A DNA stretch of 64,000 nt, taken from IMG/VR virus record IMGVR_UViG_3300020000_000011, positions 32,596 through 96,595 of that record. One strand, written 5' to 3'. Shown one piece after another: positions 1-6,656 of the stretch; the stretch's first letter is position 1, and each line of letters starts with the position of its first letter. The stretch is from a virus. The notes under the pieces are model-generated. The model was not told the origin of the DNA. It made no database searches and was given only the letters and a program-made list of their open reading frames with translations. A program made the translations under genes and the position numbers.

Positions 1-176
1 ACGAACCGATTGATCCCGGCCAGGTGCTCGTCGCACCAATAGCGCGCCGAGATCCGCCGGTACCCGCGCTTGCGAACGACCGCCACCGCCGGGTTCTCGC
101 AGTGCGGCTGCGAACAACGATGCTCCATCCCGACCGCCCACGTCGCCTCGTCCTCGACGACCGCCGTCCGCTTCAC
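1..176 (-). CDS. hypothetical zinc-binding-like protein, 3' end cut by window edge
   Basis: The visible part begins at a GTG that overlaps the stop of the upstream gene (GTGA overlap, positions 173-176) and runs off the left edge after 59 codons. The peptide has a Cys/His set, HRCSQPHC followed about 23 residues later by WCDEH, which resembles a small zinc ribbon. It is the last visible gene of a minus-strand operon that starts near 1431. Function is unknown; the GTG start is chosen for the tight overlap. Confidence 0.55.
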   Translation of the reverse strand, partial: MKRTAVVEDEATWAVGMEHRCSQPHCENPAVAVVRKRGYRRISARYWCDEHLAGINRF

Positions 177-442
177 TCGACATACCCGGCCGGTAGCCAC
201 TGGCGGACCGCAGCGAGTCGCCGATCGGCCTCCGGTGTCCCACGGATATCACGCATCACCAGCCCCGTCGCTGACCGCTCGGCGAACGACAGACGTCGAC
301 GCAGGTGCATCGCGATGGTGCCCCGCTCGACCCACTCGTGGTCGGTGTCGCCGACGCCACGCAACGCCCGCTCGGCACGCGCCAGGTGGTCGGCAATCGG
401 CGCGCCGCGGCGCCCGTGGTATGCGATCGAGGCGTGCCACAC
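173..442 (-). CDS. hypothetical protein, 89 aa
   Basis: An Arg-rich, mostly helical soluble protein with no family I recognise. It opens with GTG (MWHASIAYHG) and ends in a GTGA overlap with the next gene, which supports it being real. The preceding small ORF lies in the same frame and ends at a TGA (467-469), so the two could descend from one longer gene. No good Shine-Dalgarno precedes the GTG; the alternative ATG at 474 is in another frame and gives a less protein-like sequence. Confidence 0.5.
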   Translation of the reverse strand: MWHASIAYHGRRGAPIADHLARAERALRGVGDTDHEWVERGTIAMHLRRRLSFAERSATGLVMRDIRGTPEADRRLAAVRQWLPAGYVE

Positions 443-466
443 GGGTCCGCCGTAGCCCTGCTCAAT

Positions 467-598
467 TCATTCATAGCCGGTGTTGATCGTCAACACGAGC
501 GACCAGGCGTCGGTGATCCGATGCCGGAACCGTGGGTGGGTCGTCTCCCCGGCGAGCAGGCACGGATGGGCGACCGCGGCGAGTTGCGCCGGGGTCAC
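467..598 (-). CDS. small hypothetical protein, 43 aa
   Basis: A 43-codon ORF (VTPAQLAAVAHPCLLAGETT...) beginning with GTG and filling the gap between two minus-strand genes. Its GTG overlaps the stop of the upstream ORF (595-597). It is in frame with the following gene, separated by TGA. The only support is position in the operon and protein-like composition. Confidence 0.4.
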   Translation of the reverse strand: MTPAQLAAVAHPCLLAGETTHPRFRHRITDAWSLVLTINTGYE

Positions 599-822
599 GT
601 TTCGGCCTCGCCCGATCGGGCTACCCTCTGGGCATGCTCAGTCTCTTGGCCGACGGTGTGTACATCGGTGGTGGCGCGATCCTGTTGGTCATCGTCATCC
701 TGTTGATCTGGGCGATCTTCTTCCGCTGACAGGATGTGGATGGCGGCTAGGAACCCCTGGCCACACTCGCGGCATTCCGAGCCGGGCAGACCGCGAACCG
801 ACGGCTGATGACGATGCGTCAC
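595..822 (-). CDS. hypothetical CxxC protein, antisense to a small membrane gene
   Basis: Starts at GTG in a 4-base overlap with the stop of the upstream gene (819-822). The first 35 residues look real: VTHRHQPS, then a zinc-type ECRECG. The remaining ~40 residues (Asp/Gln-rich) are read through the complement of the plus-strand ORF at 634-729. No earlier stop exists, so if the gene is real it fully covers that gene in antisense. One of the two may be spurious. Confidence 0.4.
   Translation of the reverse strand: MTHRHQPSVRGLPGSECRECGQGFLAAIHILSAEEDRPDQQDDDDQQDRATTDVHTVGQETEHAQRVARSGEAET
634..729 (+). CDS. small single-pass membrane protein, 31 aa
   Basis: Encodes MLSLLADGVYIGGG followed by an uninterrupted hydrophobic stretch (ILLVIVILLIWAIFF) and a terminal Arg: one transmembrane helix. 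A -10 box TACCCT at 622-627 lies six bases before the ATG, so the mRNA would be leaderless. It is the only plus-strand gene within the left minus-strand operon. Function is unknown; size and topology fit a small phage membrane peptide. Confidence 0.55.
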   Translation: MLSLLADGVYIGGGAILLVIVILLIWAIFFR

Positions 823-968
823 AGTCGCAGTTTCCAATCGTCGATCGACTCGACGAGATCCTCGTCGGCGTACTCGGCCAACGTGTTGAACAACGACTCT
901 CCGGCCGTGTGCGGGTCGACGTCATCGGGAATCGAGACAGTGACCACGACGTCAATCTCGCGGGCCAT
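819..968 (-). CDS. small acidic hypothetical protein, 49 aa
   Basis: MAREIDVVVTVSIPDD... ending in VESIDDWKLRL. A 49-residue acidic protein with a predicted beta strand and a C-terminal helix. The start ATG overlaps the upstream stop by one base (TGATG at 966-970) and the stop overlaps the next GTG, so it sits in a translationally coupled chain. Function is unknown. Confidence 0.6.
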   Translation of the reverse strand: MAREIDVVVTVSIPDDVDPHTAGESLFNTLAEYADEDLVESIDDWKLRL

Positions 969-1210
969 CAGTGCCGGTCCAACTCGCGTAGGTCCACGTC
1001 GTTGATGACCGCCTCGCAACGCAGCCGCCACTTGTCGGGGTCGGGCCTGTCGAACTTGACCCTTTCCTCGTGCAGCTTGTGCGGGATCGCTCCCAGCAGG
1101 GTGACCGTCAGGACCCCGAAGTCGCCCTTCCGTTGCACCTTGCAGCCGTACCAGCCAGCGTCGTAACGGCGCTGCTCCCAAACGGTGTCAGTCATCTCGG
1201 TCATGGTCAT
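968..1210 (-). CDS. hypothetical protein, 80 aa
   Basis: An 80-residue protein (MTMTEMTDTVWEQRRYDAGWYGCKV...) with alternating beta-type segments and a charged C-terminus. The ATG overlaps the upstream stop (ATGA at 1207-1210). The bases just upstream read AAGACCAAGACAAGG, which resembles the repeat seen at other promoters of this genome and also supplies a ribosome-binding AAGG. Function is unknown. Confidence 0.65.
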   Translation of the reverse strand: MTMTEMTDTVWEQRRYDAGWYGCKVQRKGDFGVLTVTLLGAIPHKLHEERVKFDRPDPDKWRLRCEAVINDVDLRELDRH

Positions 1211-1431
1211 GGTTCCCCTTGTCTTGGTCTTGATCTTGTCGCGAGATCGGAGAAGAAGTCGAGCGTCTCGCCGATCGCAGATGGTGTCATCGGTGCCATC
1301 GCCTCGCGGGCCTCGATCTCTCGGGCCAACGTCATCCCCGGGTCGATCTTGTAGGCCAGTTCACGGCCGCGGATCCGTTCCCGCACTGCGGCAATCGCTG
1401 CCGCAATCTTGGCGTCTTGTCTGGAAGGCAT
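1207..1431 (-). CDS. hypothetical protein, first gene of left minus-strand operon
   Basis: A 74-residue helical protein (MPSRQDAKIAAAIAAVRERIRGRELAYKIDPG...). A -10 box TAGTGT (minus strand, 1438-1443) lies six bases before the ATG at 1431 and three before an in-frame GTG at 1434, so it is probably leaderless. It is divergent from the lysin gene at 1490. Function is unknown. Confidence 0.6.
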   Translation of the reverse strand: MPSRQDAKIAAAIAAVRERIRGRELAYKIDPGMTLAREIEAREAMAPMTPSAIGETLDFFSDLATRSRPRQGEP

Positions 1432-1489
1432 CACGGCACACTACTCGACCTGTTACGGTTACCGCAACGGGCAACTTGGAGGGAAACCC

Positions 1490-2170
1490 ATGATCAACTT
1501 TCTACGACGCAACGACCTGACCACCGACTGGGTCCGATGGGCCGTCGGTGCTCTGCTCGTCGCCGGGCTGTTCTGCCCGTACCTGACATCGTCGACGGCC
1601 ACCGCCGCGCCAGCACCGGCCACCAAGGCGCCCGCCGTCGCCAAGACCACCCCGATCGGGGTGACGAATACGTTGAGGGCGCTCGATAAGTTGAGGTCCT
1701 TCGGCTACTCGATCGACACGCCCGCCCGCGCCGCCAAAGCAATCCGGCACTGGCAGAAAGTCAACGGTTTAGTCGTCGATGGGATCGTCGGTTCGGAGAC
1801 TCTCGGGTCGCTGAACCTGAGCGCGCAGCCCACCGTCCCGGCTGTTCGTCTCAACCCGCCAGCCCCGGCGCCCGAACCGGTGGTGGGTAACGATCCCGCG
1901 TCCACCGAGCAGATCATCCGCGAGGTGTGGCCCGACAACATCGAAGACTGGGCGGTGCGGATCGCCAAACGCGAGTCCGGCCCGAACCTCAAAGTCGACG
2001 CCGCCAACTACTGCTGCTACGGAATCTTCCAGATCTACTACTCGGTCCACCGGGCCTGGCTCGCCGACTACGGCGTCAACCAGCCGTCCGACCTGTTCGA
2101 CCCTCGCGTCAACGCCACCGTCGCACTGGCCCTGTACGGACAGGTGGGGTGCCGACCGTGGGGATGCTGA
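1490..2170 (+). CDS. secreted lysozyme-like endolysin with peptidoglycan-binding domain
   Basis: Probable lysin. Start is the ATG at 1490 behind a good Shine-Dalgarno (TTGGAGGGA, 1476-1484) rather than the upstream in-frame codons. The N-terminus has a charged stretch then a hydrophobic segment (RWAVGALLVAGLFC) and an Ala/Pro-rich linker: signal or membrane anchor. Residues ~55-110 match a PG_binding_1 fold (RALDKLRSFGYSID...AIRHWQKVNGLVVDGIVG). Residues ~145-225 are a lysozyme/Rpf-like domain whose AKRESG supplies the likely catalytic Glu, followed by YGIFQIYY. Peptidoglycan hydrolysis at lysis fits; an internal signal-anchor suggests export by the host Sec route. Small membrane genes follow. 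Confidence 0.8.
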   Translation: MINFLRRNDLTTDWVRWAVGALLVAGLFCPYLTSSTATAAPAPATKAPAVAKTTPIGVTNTLRALDKLRSFGYSIDTPARAAKAIRHWQKVNGLVVDGIVGSETLGSLNLSAQPTVPAVRLNPPAPAPEPVVGNDPASTEQIIREVWPDNIEDWAVRIAKRESGPNLKVDAANYCCYGIFQIYYSVHRAWLADYGVNQPSDLFDPRVNATVALALYGQVGCRPWGC

Positions 2171-2325
2171 CCACCAAGGACCTGCTCGACGAAGCCGAAG
2201 CACAACTGAACAACTCCGACAACGAAGCCGACACCGTCTCCGAGCGGGTCCTGTGGGCGCTGAAGTCGATCGCCGCGTCGCAACTCGTCATCGCCCGCGC
2301 CAGCGCCGGGATCCGAGCGAAGTAA
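2164..2325 (+). CDS. small helical hypothetical protein, 53 aa
   Basis: Starts at an ATG overlapping the lysin stop (ATGCTGA, 2164-2170) and ends in a TAATG overlap with the next gene. Sequence MLTTKDLLDEAEAQLNNSDNEAD... is acidic and helical. Being sandwiched between two overlaps supports expression. Function unknown. Confidence 0.6.
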   Translation: MLTTKDLLDEAEAQLNNSDNEADTVSERVLWALKSIAASQLVIARASAGIRAK

Positions 2326-2564
2326 TGCCGAAGCAATCCGCAGTCAACGTGTTCGACGTCCCGGCGTTCTCCGAGGATGTCGAACGGTTCAGGGTCCGGC
2401 GCGGCTGGTCGAAAGCGGAGATGGCCGACGTGTGCGGGATCTCACTGTCGACGTTGAAGATGTTCGTCCAGAACTCGCGCCCGCCGGGCCTGTTCCTGGT
2501 GTGTGTCCTCGCCGACGTCTGCGACCTGTCGCTCGACAAGTACCGAGTCAACGAGGGCATATGA
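2325..2564 (+). CDS. XRE-like helix-turn-helix protein, 79 aa
   Basis: A small DNA-binding protein. Residues ~22-70 show the Cro/CI pattern: RVRRGWSKAEMADVCGISLSTLKMFVQNSRPP, with the turn at CGIS and a recognition helix LSTLKMFV. The chosen ATG overlaps the upstream TAA (TAATG). It lies in the lysis-side cluster, so it may be a local regulator, but its targets cannot be read from sequence. Confidence 0.65.
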   Translation: MPKQSAVNVFDVPAFSEDVERFRVRRGWSKAEMADVCGISLSTLKMFVQNSRPPGLFLVCVLADVCDLSLDKYRVNEGI

Positions 2565-2725
2565 GATGGCAGTTGGTCAACCTGGAGAAGCACTACGCGA
2601 TGAGCGAGGCGATCTTCACCCCGAAGCTGAAACGGGCCAAGTGCGGCCTGTGTTTGCAGGAGTTCGGTCCGGCGCCGATCACGGAACTGGGCGACACGAT
2701 CGTTCACGTAGCGTGCGTGCCGTGA
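2561..2725 (+). CDS. small CxxC zinc-binding-like protein, 54 aa
   Basis: ATGA overlap with the upstream stop. The peptide carries CGLCLQEFG and a C-terminal HVACVP, giving a plausible C-x2-C...H-x2-C zinc site. N-terminal half is helical. Function unknown; it is one of many tiny Cys-pair proteins in this genome. Confidence 0.6.
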   Translation: MRWQLVNLEKHYAMSEAIFTPKLKRAKCGLCLQEFGPAPITELGDTIVHVACVP

Positions 2726-2817
2726 TCCCTCACTGGCTCGTCATCTGGTGGCTCTGTGGCCTGTCGATCGCCCTCGCGTTGATCGTGGTCGCCGTTGTCG
2801 TCGGGAGGAACCCGTGA
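2722..2817 (+). CDS. small membrane protein, 31 aa
   Basis: GTG start in GTGA overlap with the upstream stop. VIPHWLVIWWLCGLSIALAL... is one long hydrophobic helix ending RNP. Position two genes after a lysin makes a holin or holin-accessory role possible, but that is inference only. Confidence 0.55.
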   Translation: MIPHWLVIWWLCGLSIALALIVVAVVVGRNP

Positions 2818-3038
2818 CCCCGAAGTGGACCTGGTCGGCGTTCGCGTTCGGGGTCGGGGTCGTCATCGTGTTGATCCTCGTCATCGTCGGCTGCTCGGCC
2901 CTGCCGACTCACTCGGATGATCCGAAGACGTGTCGTGAGCGGGCCGCGTACCGGCTCGCTGACACGTACCCGGATCCGGCGAACCTGGCGTTGGCGCTCA
3001 ACACCGTCTGCCAAGACCAAACCGGGACCGTGCCATGA
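2814..3038 (+). CDS. membrane-anchored, lipoprotein-like protein, 74 aa
   Basis: GTG start in GTGA overlap. A hydrophobic segment (FGVGVVIVLILVIVGCSAL) ends with a lipobox-like IVGC, followed by a hydrophilic outside domain with two further cysteines. It may be a lipoprotein or a one-pass membrane protein. Together with the preceding 31-residue membrane peptide it follows the lysin, so a lysis role is possible. Confidence 0.55.
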   Translation: MTPKWTWSAFAFGVGVVIVLILVIVGCSALPTHSDDPKTCRERAAYRLADTYPDPANLALALNTVCQDQTGTVP

Positions 3039-3313
3039 GTGAACGTGACCCGATGTCGCCGATCCCACCGATCGCTCAACACGCGACGTCGCCGCAGAAC
3101 CGCAACGGGCCGCACCACGGCACCGTCGACATCACCGCCGCCGACTCACTGCACGAAGCAGTCGACCTCGCCGCGGCGTGGATCTCCGAGTTCATCGACG
3201 GCCGCAACTTTGTGATGGCGTCACACTCGACACCGATCATGATCCACCTCGGCGACGGCGTGTCGCGAGTGGCCGGGTGGAACGTGTCGATCGACTGGCG
3301 TGTCGTCAGCTAG
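3035..3313 (+). CDS. hypothetical protein, 92 aa
   Basis: ATGA overlap with the upstream stop. N-terminal ~30 residues are Pro/Asn/His-rich, the rest forms a compact alpha/beta domain (AVDLAAAWISEFIDGRNFVMASHST...). It ends convergently with the next minus-strand gene, the two stops overlapping by four bases. Function unknown. Confidence 0.6.
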   Translation: MSERDPMSPIPPIAQHATSPQNRNGPHHGTVDITAADSLHEAVDLAAAWISEFIDGRNFVMASHSTPIMIHLGDGVSRVAGWNVSIDWRVVS

Positions 3314-3498
3314 AGCACGAACGCGGCGACCGACACCAGACAGAGGCCGAGCGCAATGAGCACCGCTGCGGCCTTGTCTTTGGCCGGGGCGGGCGTGTGG
3401 GTCCATGTGTAGATGACGTGGACGGCGAACACGACGGCGGCGACGAGGAACAGGAAATCGGCCAGGTCGATGTGACCCTCCGAGATCTGAGCGATCAT
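3310..3498 (-). CDS. two-helix membrane protein, holin-like, 62 aa
   Basis: Two hydrophobic segments (ADFLFLVAAVVFAVHVIYTW and AAAVLIALGLCLVSVAAFVL) separated by a short Lys/Asp-containing loop, with an acidic N-terminus: the usual topology of small two-pass holins. A -10 box TACGGT (minus, 3505-3510) lies six bases before the ATG, so it is probably leaderless with its own promoter. Placement beside the lysin block supports a lysis role; no sequence signature proves it. Confidence 0.6.
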   Translation of the reverse strand: MIAQISEGHIDLADFLFLVAAVVFAVHVIYTWTHTPAPAKDKAAAVLIALGLCLVSVAAFVL

Positions 3499-3512
3499 GC
3501 GCGCACCGTAGC

Positions 3513-3593
3513 ACTTGCCGCTACTTGCCAAGTTAGGGCAAGTCTGGGCAAGGCGAAGGGCAAGCGAAAGGCAGCGAAAGGCAAGCGAAGCTG
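3513..3593. repeat. GGCAAG repeat cluster between divergent promoters
   Basis: Six copies of GGCAAG: two inverted (at 3513 and 3523) and four direct (3537, 3547, 3559, 3580), several about one helical turn apart. ACTTGCC (3523) and GGCAAGT (3537) can form a hairpin. A perfect tandem 10-mer GCGAAAGGCA occupies 3564-3583. The array lies between divergent -10 boxes at 3505-3510 (minus) and 3638-3643 (plus). This arrangement suits an operator array or iterons. Confidence 0.6.
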
Positions 3594-3615
3594 CACACCC
3601 GATCTGGGTGACACG

Positions 3616-3643
3616 TTGCGATACTGGGATAGCGCGCTATACT
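3616..3643 (+). promoter_or_regulatory. promoter with palindromic -10 region
   Basis: TTGCGA (3616-3621), 16 bp, TATACT (3638-3643). The -10 is the right arm of GATAGC-GC-GCTATACT (3628-3643), the form seen at several other promoters here. The GTG start of the next gene follows after six bases, so the transcript would be leaderless. Confidence 0.65.
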
Positions 3644-3649
3644 AGAACC

Positions 3650-3925
3650 GTGACCGAGATGCTGACTTCCTCCCTCCTGGCCGGGGCCGACTTCGTGCCT
3701 GCTGGCACCGTGTTCTTGAACTGCGGCACGCTGGCCTCCCCGGCCACGATGGCCGCGGCCAACAACACGTGCGTGTGGTGCCACGAGTTGATGGTCGCCA
3801 AGGTCGGCGGTGGGCTGGTCGCCGGTGCGATGATCGGCCAACGGGCCTCGGCCTCCGACGAGTGGACCTGGTCCGGTCCGTTCTGCAAGGCATGTGATAA
3901 GGCGCACGGGCGGATGCTCGACTGA
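3650..3925 (+). CDS. zinc-ribbon-like hypothetical protein, 91 aa
   Basis: Starts at the GTG six bases after the -10 box; the longer in-frame extension to 3515 would run through the repeat cluster and promoter. Two Cys pairs, CVWCHE and CKACDK, about 38 residues apart, suggest a zinc ribbon. The first codons (GTGACCGAGATG) resemble the GACC/AGAC repeat at other start sites. Function unknown. Confidence 0.6.
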   Translation: MTEMLTSSLLAGADFVPAGTVFLNCGTLASPATMAAANNTCVWCHELMVAKVGGGLVAGAMIGQRASASDEWTWSGPFCKACDKAHGRMLD

Positions 3926-3942
3926 CCCGCTACCGTAGCGTG

Positions 3943-4215
3943 ATGGCAATCCGGCTGGTCCACACCCTGTGCGGCGACACGGCGTTCTTCTACGACGACA
4001 TGCTCGTGCCCGGCACCGCGATGCGCGCCGAGAAGGCGACGATGCCCGACGGCACCCACCCGATCAACGGGATGATGATGAAGTGCGGTTCGTGCGGTGA
4101 ACCGATCCCGACGTTCGACGGCACCGTGTTGGAACTGGAAGTCGACCCGACCACCGCCAAGCGCCTCGACGATCCCGTCGACTGGCCCGGCGAGTGGGAC
4201 GGACACGCTGGCTGA
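3943..4215 (+). CDS. hypothetical CxxC protein, 90 aa
   Basis: A -10 TACCGT (3931-3936) lies six bases before the ATG at 3943, so it is probably leaderless. A central KCGSCGEP Cys pair suggests metal binding; the C-terminal third is acidic (DDPVDWPGEWDGHAG). It ends just before the minus-strand tRNA genes. Function unknown. Confidence 0.6.
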   Translation: MAIRLVHTLCGDTAFFYDDMLVPGTAMRAEKATMPDGTHPINGMMMKCGSCGEPIPTFDGTVLELEVDPTTAKRLDDPVDWPGEWDGHAG

Positions 4216-4216
4216 G

Positions 4217-4287
4217 CAGCCCCAACGGGATTCGAACCCGTGTTTCCACCCTGAGAAAGTGGAGTCCTGCCGCTGAACGATGGGGCC
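4217..4287 (-). tRNA. tRNA-Glu (anticodon CTC)
   Basis: On the minus strand GGCCCCA pairs with TGGGGCT (first pair G-U). The D-stem is GTTC/GGAC, the anticodon stem CCACT/GGTGG with loop TTCTCAG giving anticodon CTC, and the T-arm ACGGG-TTCGAAT-CCCGT. No CCA is encoded. It reads GAG codons, which are frequent in this GC-rich sequence. It lies four bases downstream of tRNA-Gly and is probably co-transcribed. Confidence 0.9.
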
Positions 4288-4291
4288 GTGG

Positions 4292-4364
4292 AGCGGATGA
4301 CGGGAATCGAACCCGCGACCTCGACCTTGGCAAGGTCGCGCTCTGCCAACTGAGCCACATCCGC
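4292..4364 (-). tRNA. tRNA-Gly (anticodon GCC)
   Basis: Minus strand: acceptor GCGGATG/CATCCGC, D-arm GGCTCAGTTGGCAGAGC, anticodon stem CGACC/GGTCG with loop TTGCCAA (anticodon GCC), T-loop GGTTCGATTCC. All arms pair fully; no encoded CCA. It reads GGC, the dominant Gly codon here. It is the promoter-proximal member of a two-tRNA unit. Confidence 0.93.
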
Positions 4365-4490
4365 TTGGTTGGCCCGGGCATCCCGGGTCGGTTGAGAGGT
4401 TTTGCAACCACCAACCAAGGACGCCGGACCGGCCACGACGATAGCCAGATCCGCTCCCGAAAGCACCGGCGCGTCTAACGTGTCGTACTC

Positions 4491-5183
4491 GTGAAATGGG
4501 GACTGTCGAACGGCCACGTGGCTAGCTGGTTCATCAACCCCCCGAGCCTCATCGCTGCGGCGCATGAACGCGACGCGATGCGCTCGATGTACCGGGCGTT
4601 GATGGTCGGCTCGCGACGCACCACCGACCTCACAGAGCGTGCCGCGCTGCAAGCCTCCGCGGCGGTCCTACGGCGCGCCCTGGTCGCCTCCGGCGGCTTC
4701 GATGGGGCTGCGCTCGTGCTGATGGTCGAAGGCGACGAGACGCACACCTACGACGACGGGGAGGCAGCCCCGCTGCACTGCACGATCAAGTACCTCGGCC
4801 CCGCCGCGGACCTGTCGACGATCGACAAGCACCGGGTGATCTCCACCGCCCAACGCATCGGCGACGCCGTCGGCCCGTTCACCGCCGGGGTCAACGCCGA
4901 CGCCCAGTTCGGACCCGACGGCAACGTCCCGGTGAAGATCGTCGAAGCCGACGAGTTCAACACCGTCCGAGATCTCGCCCTCGACGATGCCACGGTCCGC
5001 CACTACGGCGACCTCAACGACGAACACCCGCAGTGGATCCCGCACGTCGCTGGCCTCGACGACCGTGACGACGTCCGCTTCGACCGTGTCGCCGCGTTTC
5101 TCGGCGGCACCAACCACATCTATGACCTGACAGGAACCCAGACCCCTGACGCAGACCTTGACTCTGAGATCCACAGGAGATGA
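4491..5183 (+). CDS. 2H phosphoesterase (2'-5' RNA ligase-like) beside capsid protease
   Basis: In several actinophages a 2H phosphoesterase domain lies with the capsid protease. The first motif is clear (LHCTIKYLGP, residues ~97-106, HxT). The second is WIPHVAG near residue 183, where the expected Thr/Ser after His-x is Ala, so activity may be altered. The N-terminal ~70 residues are helical. GTG start at 4491, nine bases after a TAACGT box. The stop is inside the ATGA overlap with the protease gene, so the two are coupled. Substrate unknown; cyclic phosphates of RNA would fit the family. Confidence 0.7.
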   Translation: MKWGLSNGHVASWFINPPSLIAAAHERDAMRSMYRALMVGSRRTTDLTERAALQASAAVLRRALVASGGFDGAALVLMVEGDETHTYDDGEAAPLHCTIKYLGPAADLSTIDKHRVISTAQRIGDAVGPFTAGVNADAQFGPDGNVPVKIVEADEFNTVRDLALDDATVRHYGDLNDEHPQWIPHVAGLDDRDDVRFDRVAAFLGGTNHIYDLTGTQTPDADLDSEIHRR

Positions 5184-6439
5184 CCCCAATGACCGTTCTT
5201 GAAGACTTCGACGTGGCCGACGGCGTGTACGCCGGAACCCTCGACTGGGAAGGGATGATCCGCCAACCGGCCAGTGCGCTTGTCGCTGCCGGGTTCCCGG
5301 CCAAGCCACCCTCGGCGTGGTTCGCGAACCCGAACTTCGATCGGCTGATGCCGTTGTCGATCACCAGTGACGGTCACGCGTTCGGGCACATCGCCTCGTG
5401 GCGCCAGGACCACATCGGGATGTCCGGCAGCATCAAGGCCCCGAAGTCGAAGTCCGGGTACGCGTTCTTCGCCACCGGTGTGCTGGAGACGCAGGAAGGC
5501 AAGCTGGTCAACGTCGGCCAGATCACCCTGACCGGCGGACACGCACCGTTGGAAGCCAGCGTTGCCGAAGCGGTCGCCCACTACGACAGCACCGACTCGG
5601 CGATCATGGACGTCGCCGTCGGCGAGGACAAGCACGGGATCTGGGTCGCCGGTGCGTTGCGCCCGACCGTCGACGAGAACCAGTTGCGTGCCATCCGCGC
5701 CAGCAGCGTGTCCGGCGACTGGCGTCCGATCAACGGCTCGTTGGAGATGGTCGCCGTGTGCGCGGTCAACGTGCCCGGGTTCCCGATCCCCCGCGCCCGT
5801 GTCGCCAGCGGACACCCGATGGCTCTCGTTGCCGCCGGGACCGGCGCCCTCGTCGACCTGGCCACGCACCTCGACACCGGTGCCACCGCCGACGTCGCCC
5901 AAGCGTTCGAAGACCGGTTGCGGTTCGTCGAGAACGTGTTGCTCGGCAAGGTCGAAGACGTCCGTATGGCGATGACCGCAGCAGTCGAGCAGGCCCGGGT
6001 CAACAACGAGGACCAGGCGATGATCGCCGCCGCGTTGCGTGACCGTGTCCACGGTTCGGCAGCCGCCGTTGTCGCCTCGTTGCGTGACCGCGTCCACGCC
6101 AACGACCCGCAAGAGATCTGGGACGGCGACGGGATGCCGATCGACGAGACGACCGTCGACTGCCACCAGTTGGCAATGCGCGCCAGCGTCCACCCCGAGC
6201 AGTTCCCGCTGATCGCCCGAGCCACGAAGTCGTGGACGGCAGGTGAACGCAAGAAGGCCGAGTCCCGTGGCGCGGCGATGCCCGGCGGACGGTTCCCGAT
6301 CTCCGACAAGCGCGACGTCACCAAGGCCGTCCATGCCCTCGGCCGGGCCAAGGGCGACAAGGCCAAGATCAAGTCCCACATAAAGAAGCGTGCCCGTGCG
6401 CTCGGCGCGATGGACTCGATCCCCGACAGTTGGAAGTGA
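5180..6439 (+). CDS. capsid maturation protease
   Basis: Resembles the actinophage prohead protease family. Signature region IRASSVSGDWRPINGSLEM (residues ~174-192) carries the likely nucleophilic Ser, and GHAFGHIASW (~61-70) a candidate His. The C-terminal ~60 residues (Lys/Arg-rich, ending ALGAMDSIPDSWK) form a basic tail seen in this family. The central part is helical. ATG at 5180 overlaps the upstream stop; a second ATG at 5189 is possible. Expected role: cleavage of scaffold and capsid N-termini during head maturation; the capsid gene follows at 7141. Confidence 0.8.
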   Translation: MTPMTVLEDFDVADGVYAGTLDWEGMIRQPASALVAAGFPAKPPSAWFANPNFDRLMPLSITSDGHAFGHIASWRQDHIGMSGSIKAPKSKSGYAFFATGVLETQEGKLVNVGQITLTGGHAPLEASVAEAVAHYDSTDSAIMDVAVGEDKHGIWVAGALRPTVDENQLRAIRASSVSGDWRPINGSLEMVAVCAVNVPGFPIPRARVASGHPMALVAAGTGALVDLATHLDTGATADVAQAFEDRLRFVENVLLGKVEDVRMAMTAAVEQARVNNEDQAMIAAALRDRVHGSAAAVVASLRDRVHANDPQEIWDGDGMPIDETTVDCHQLAMRASVHPEQFPLIARATKSWTAGERKKAESRGAAMPGGRFPISDKRDVTKAVHALGRAKGDKAKIKSHIKKRARALGAMDSIPDSWK

Positions 6440-6475
6440 CGAGCGATTCGCAGAATCGTTCTGCAATTCGCTCGT

Positions 6476-6604
6476 TCACCCGTTGCTGATCGACACGACC
6501 CGCTGACGTAGGCCCGGCCGGTTCGGGCACCTGTTGGATCGGTGCCCGTTCTGCCCGCAGTACGAGCAGTCCCCAGCGTGGATCCAGATGTGGTACTCGA
6601 TCAT
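6476..6604 (-). CDS. CCHC zinc-knuckle microprotein, 42 aa
   Basis: Encodes MIEYHIWIHAGDC... with CSYCGQNGHRSNRC, an exact C-x2-C-x4-H-x4-C knuckle, the module that binds single-stranded nucleic acid in retroviral and eukaryotic proteins. The ATG at 6604 is the only good start. It lies on the minus strand between protease and capsid, downstream of another minus-strand gene. The knuckle is well defined; the target is unknown. Confidence 0.6.
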   Translation of the reverse strand: MIEYHIWIHAGDCSYCGQNGHRSNRCPNRPGLRQRVVSISNG

Positions 6605-6656
6605 GTGATGTGGCCCGATGTCGGGAACCTCGTCGGGTCGAGTGTGTAGCGGCGCG

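Noticed and set aside
3990-4652. ORFs of 100-256 codons read through the two tRNA genes on minus strand
   Set aside because: They cross two well-folded tRNA genes, and the peptide segments there are translations of tRNA sequence.
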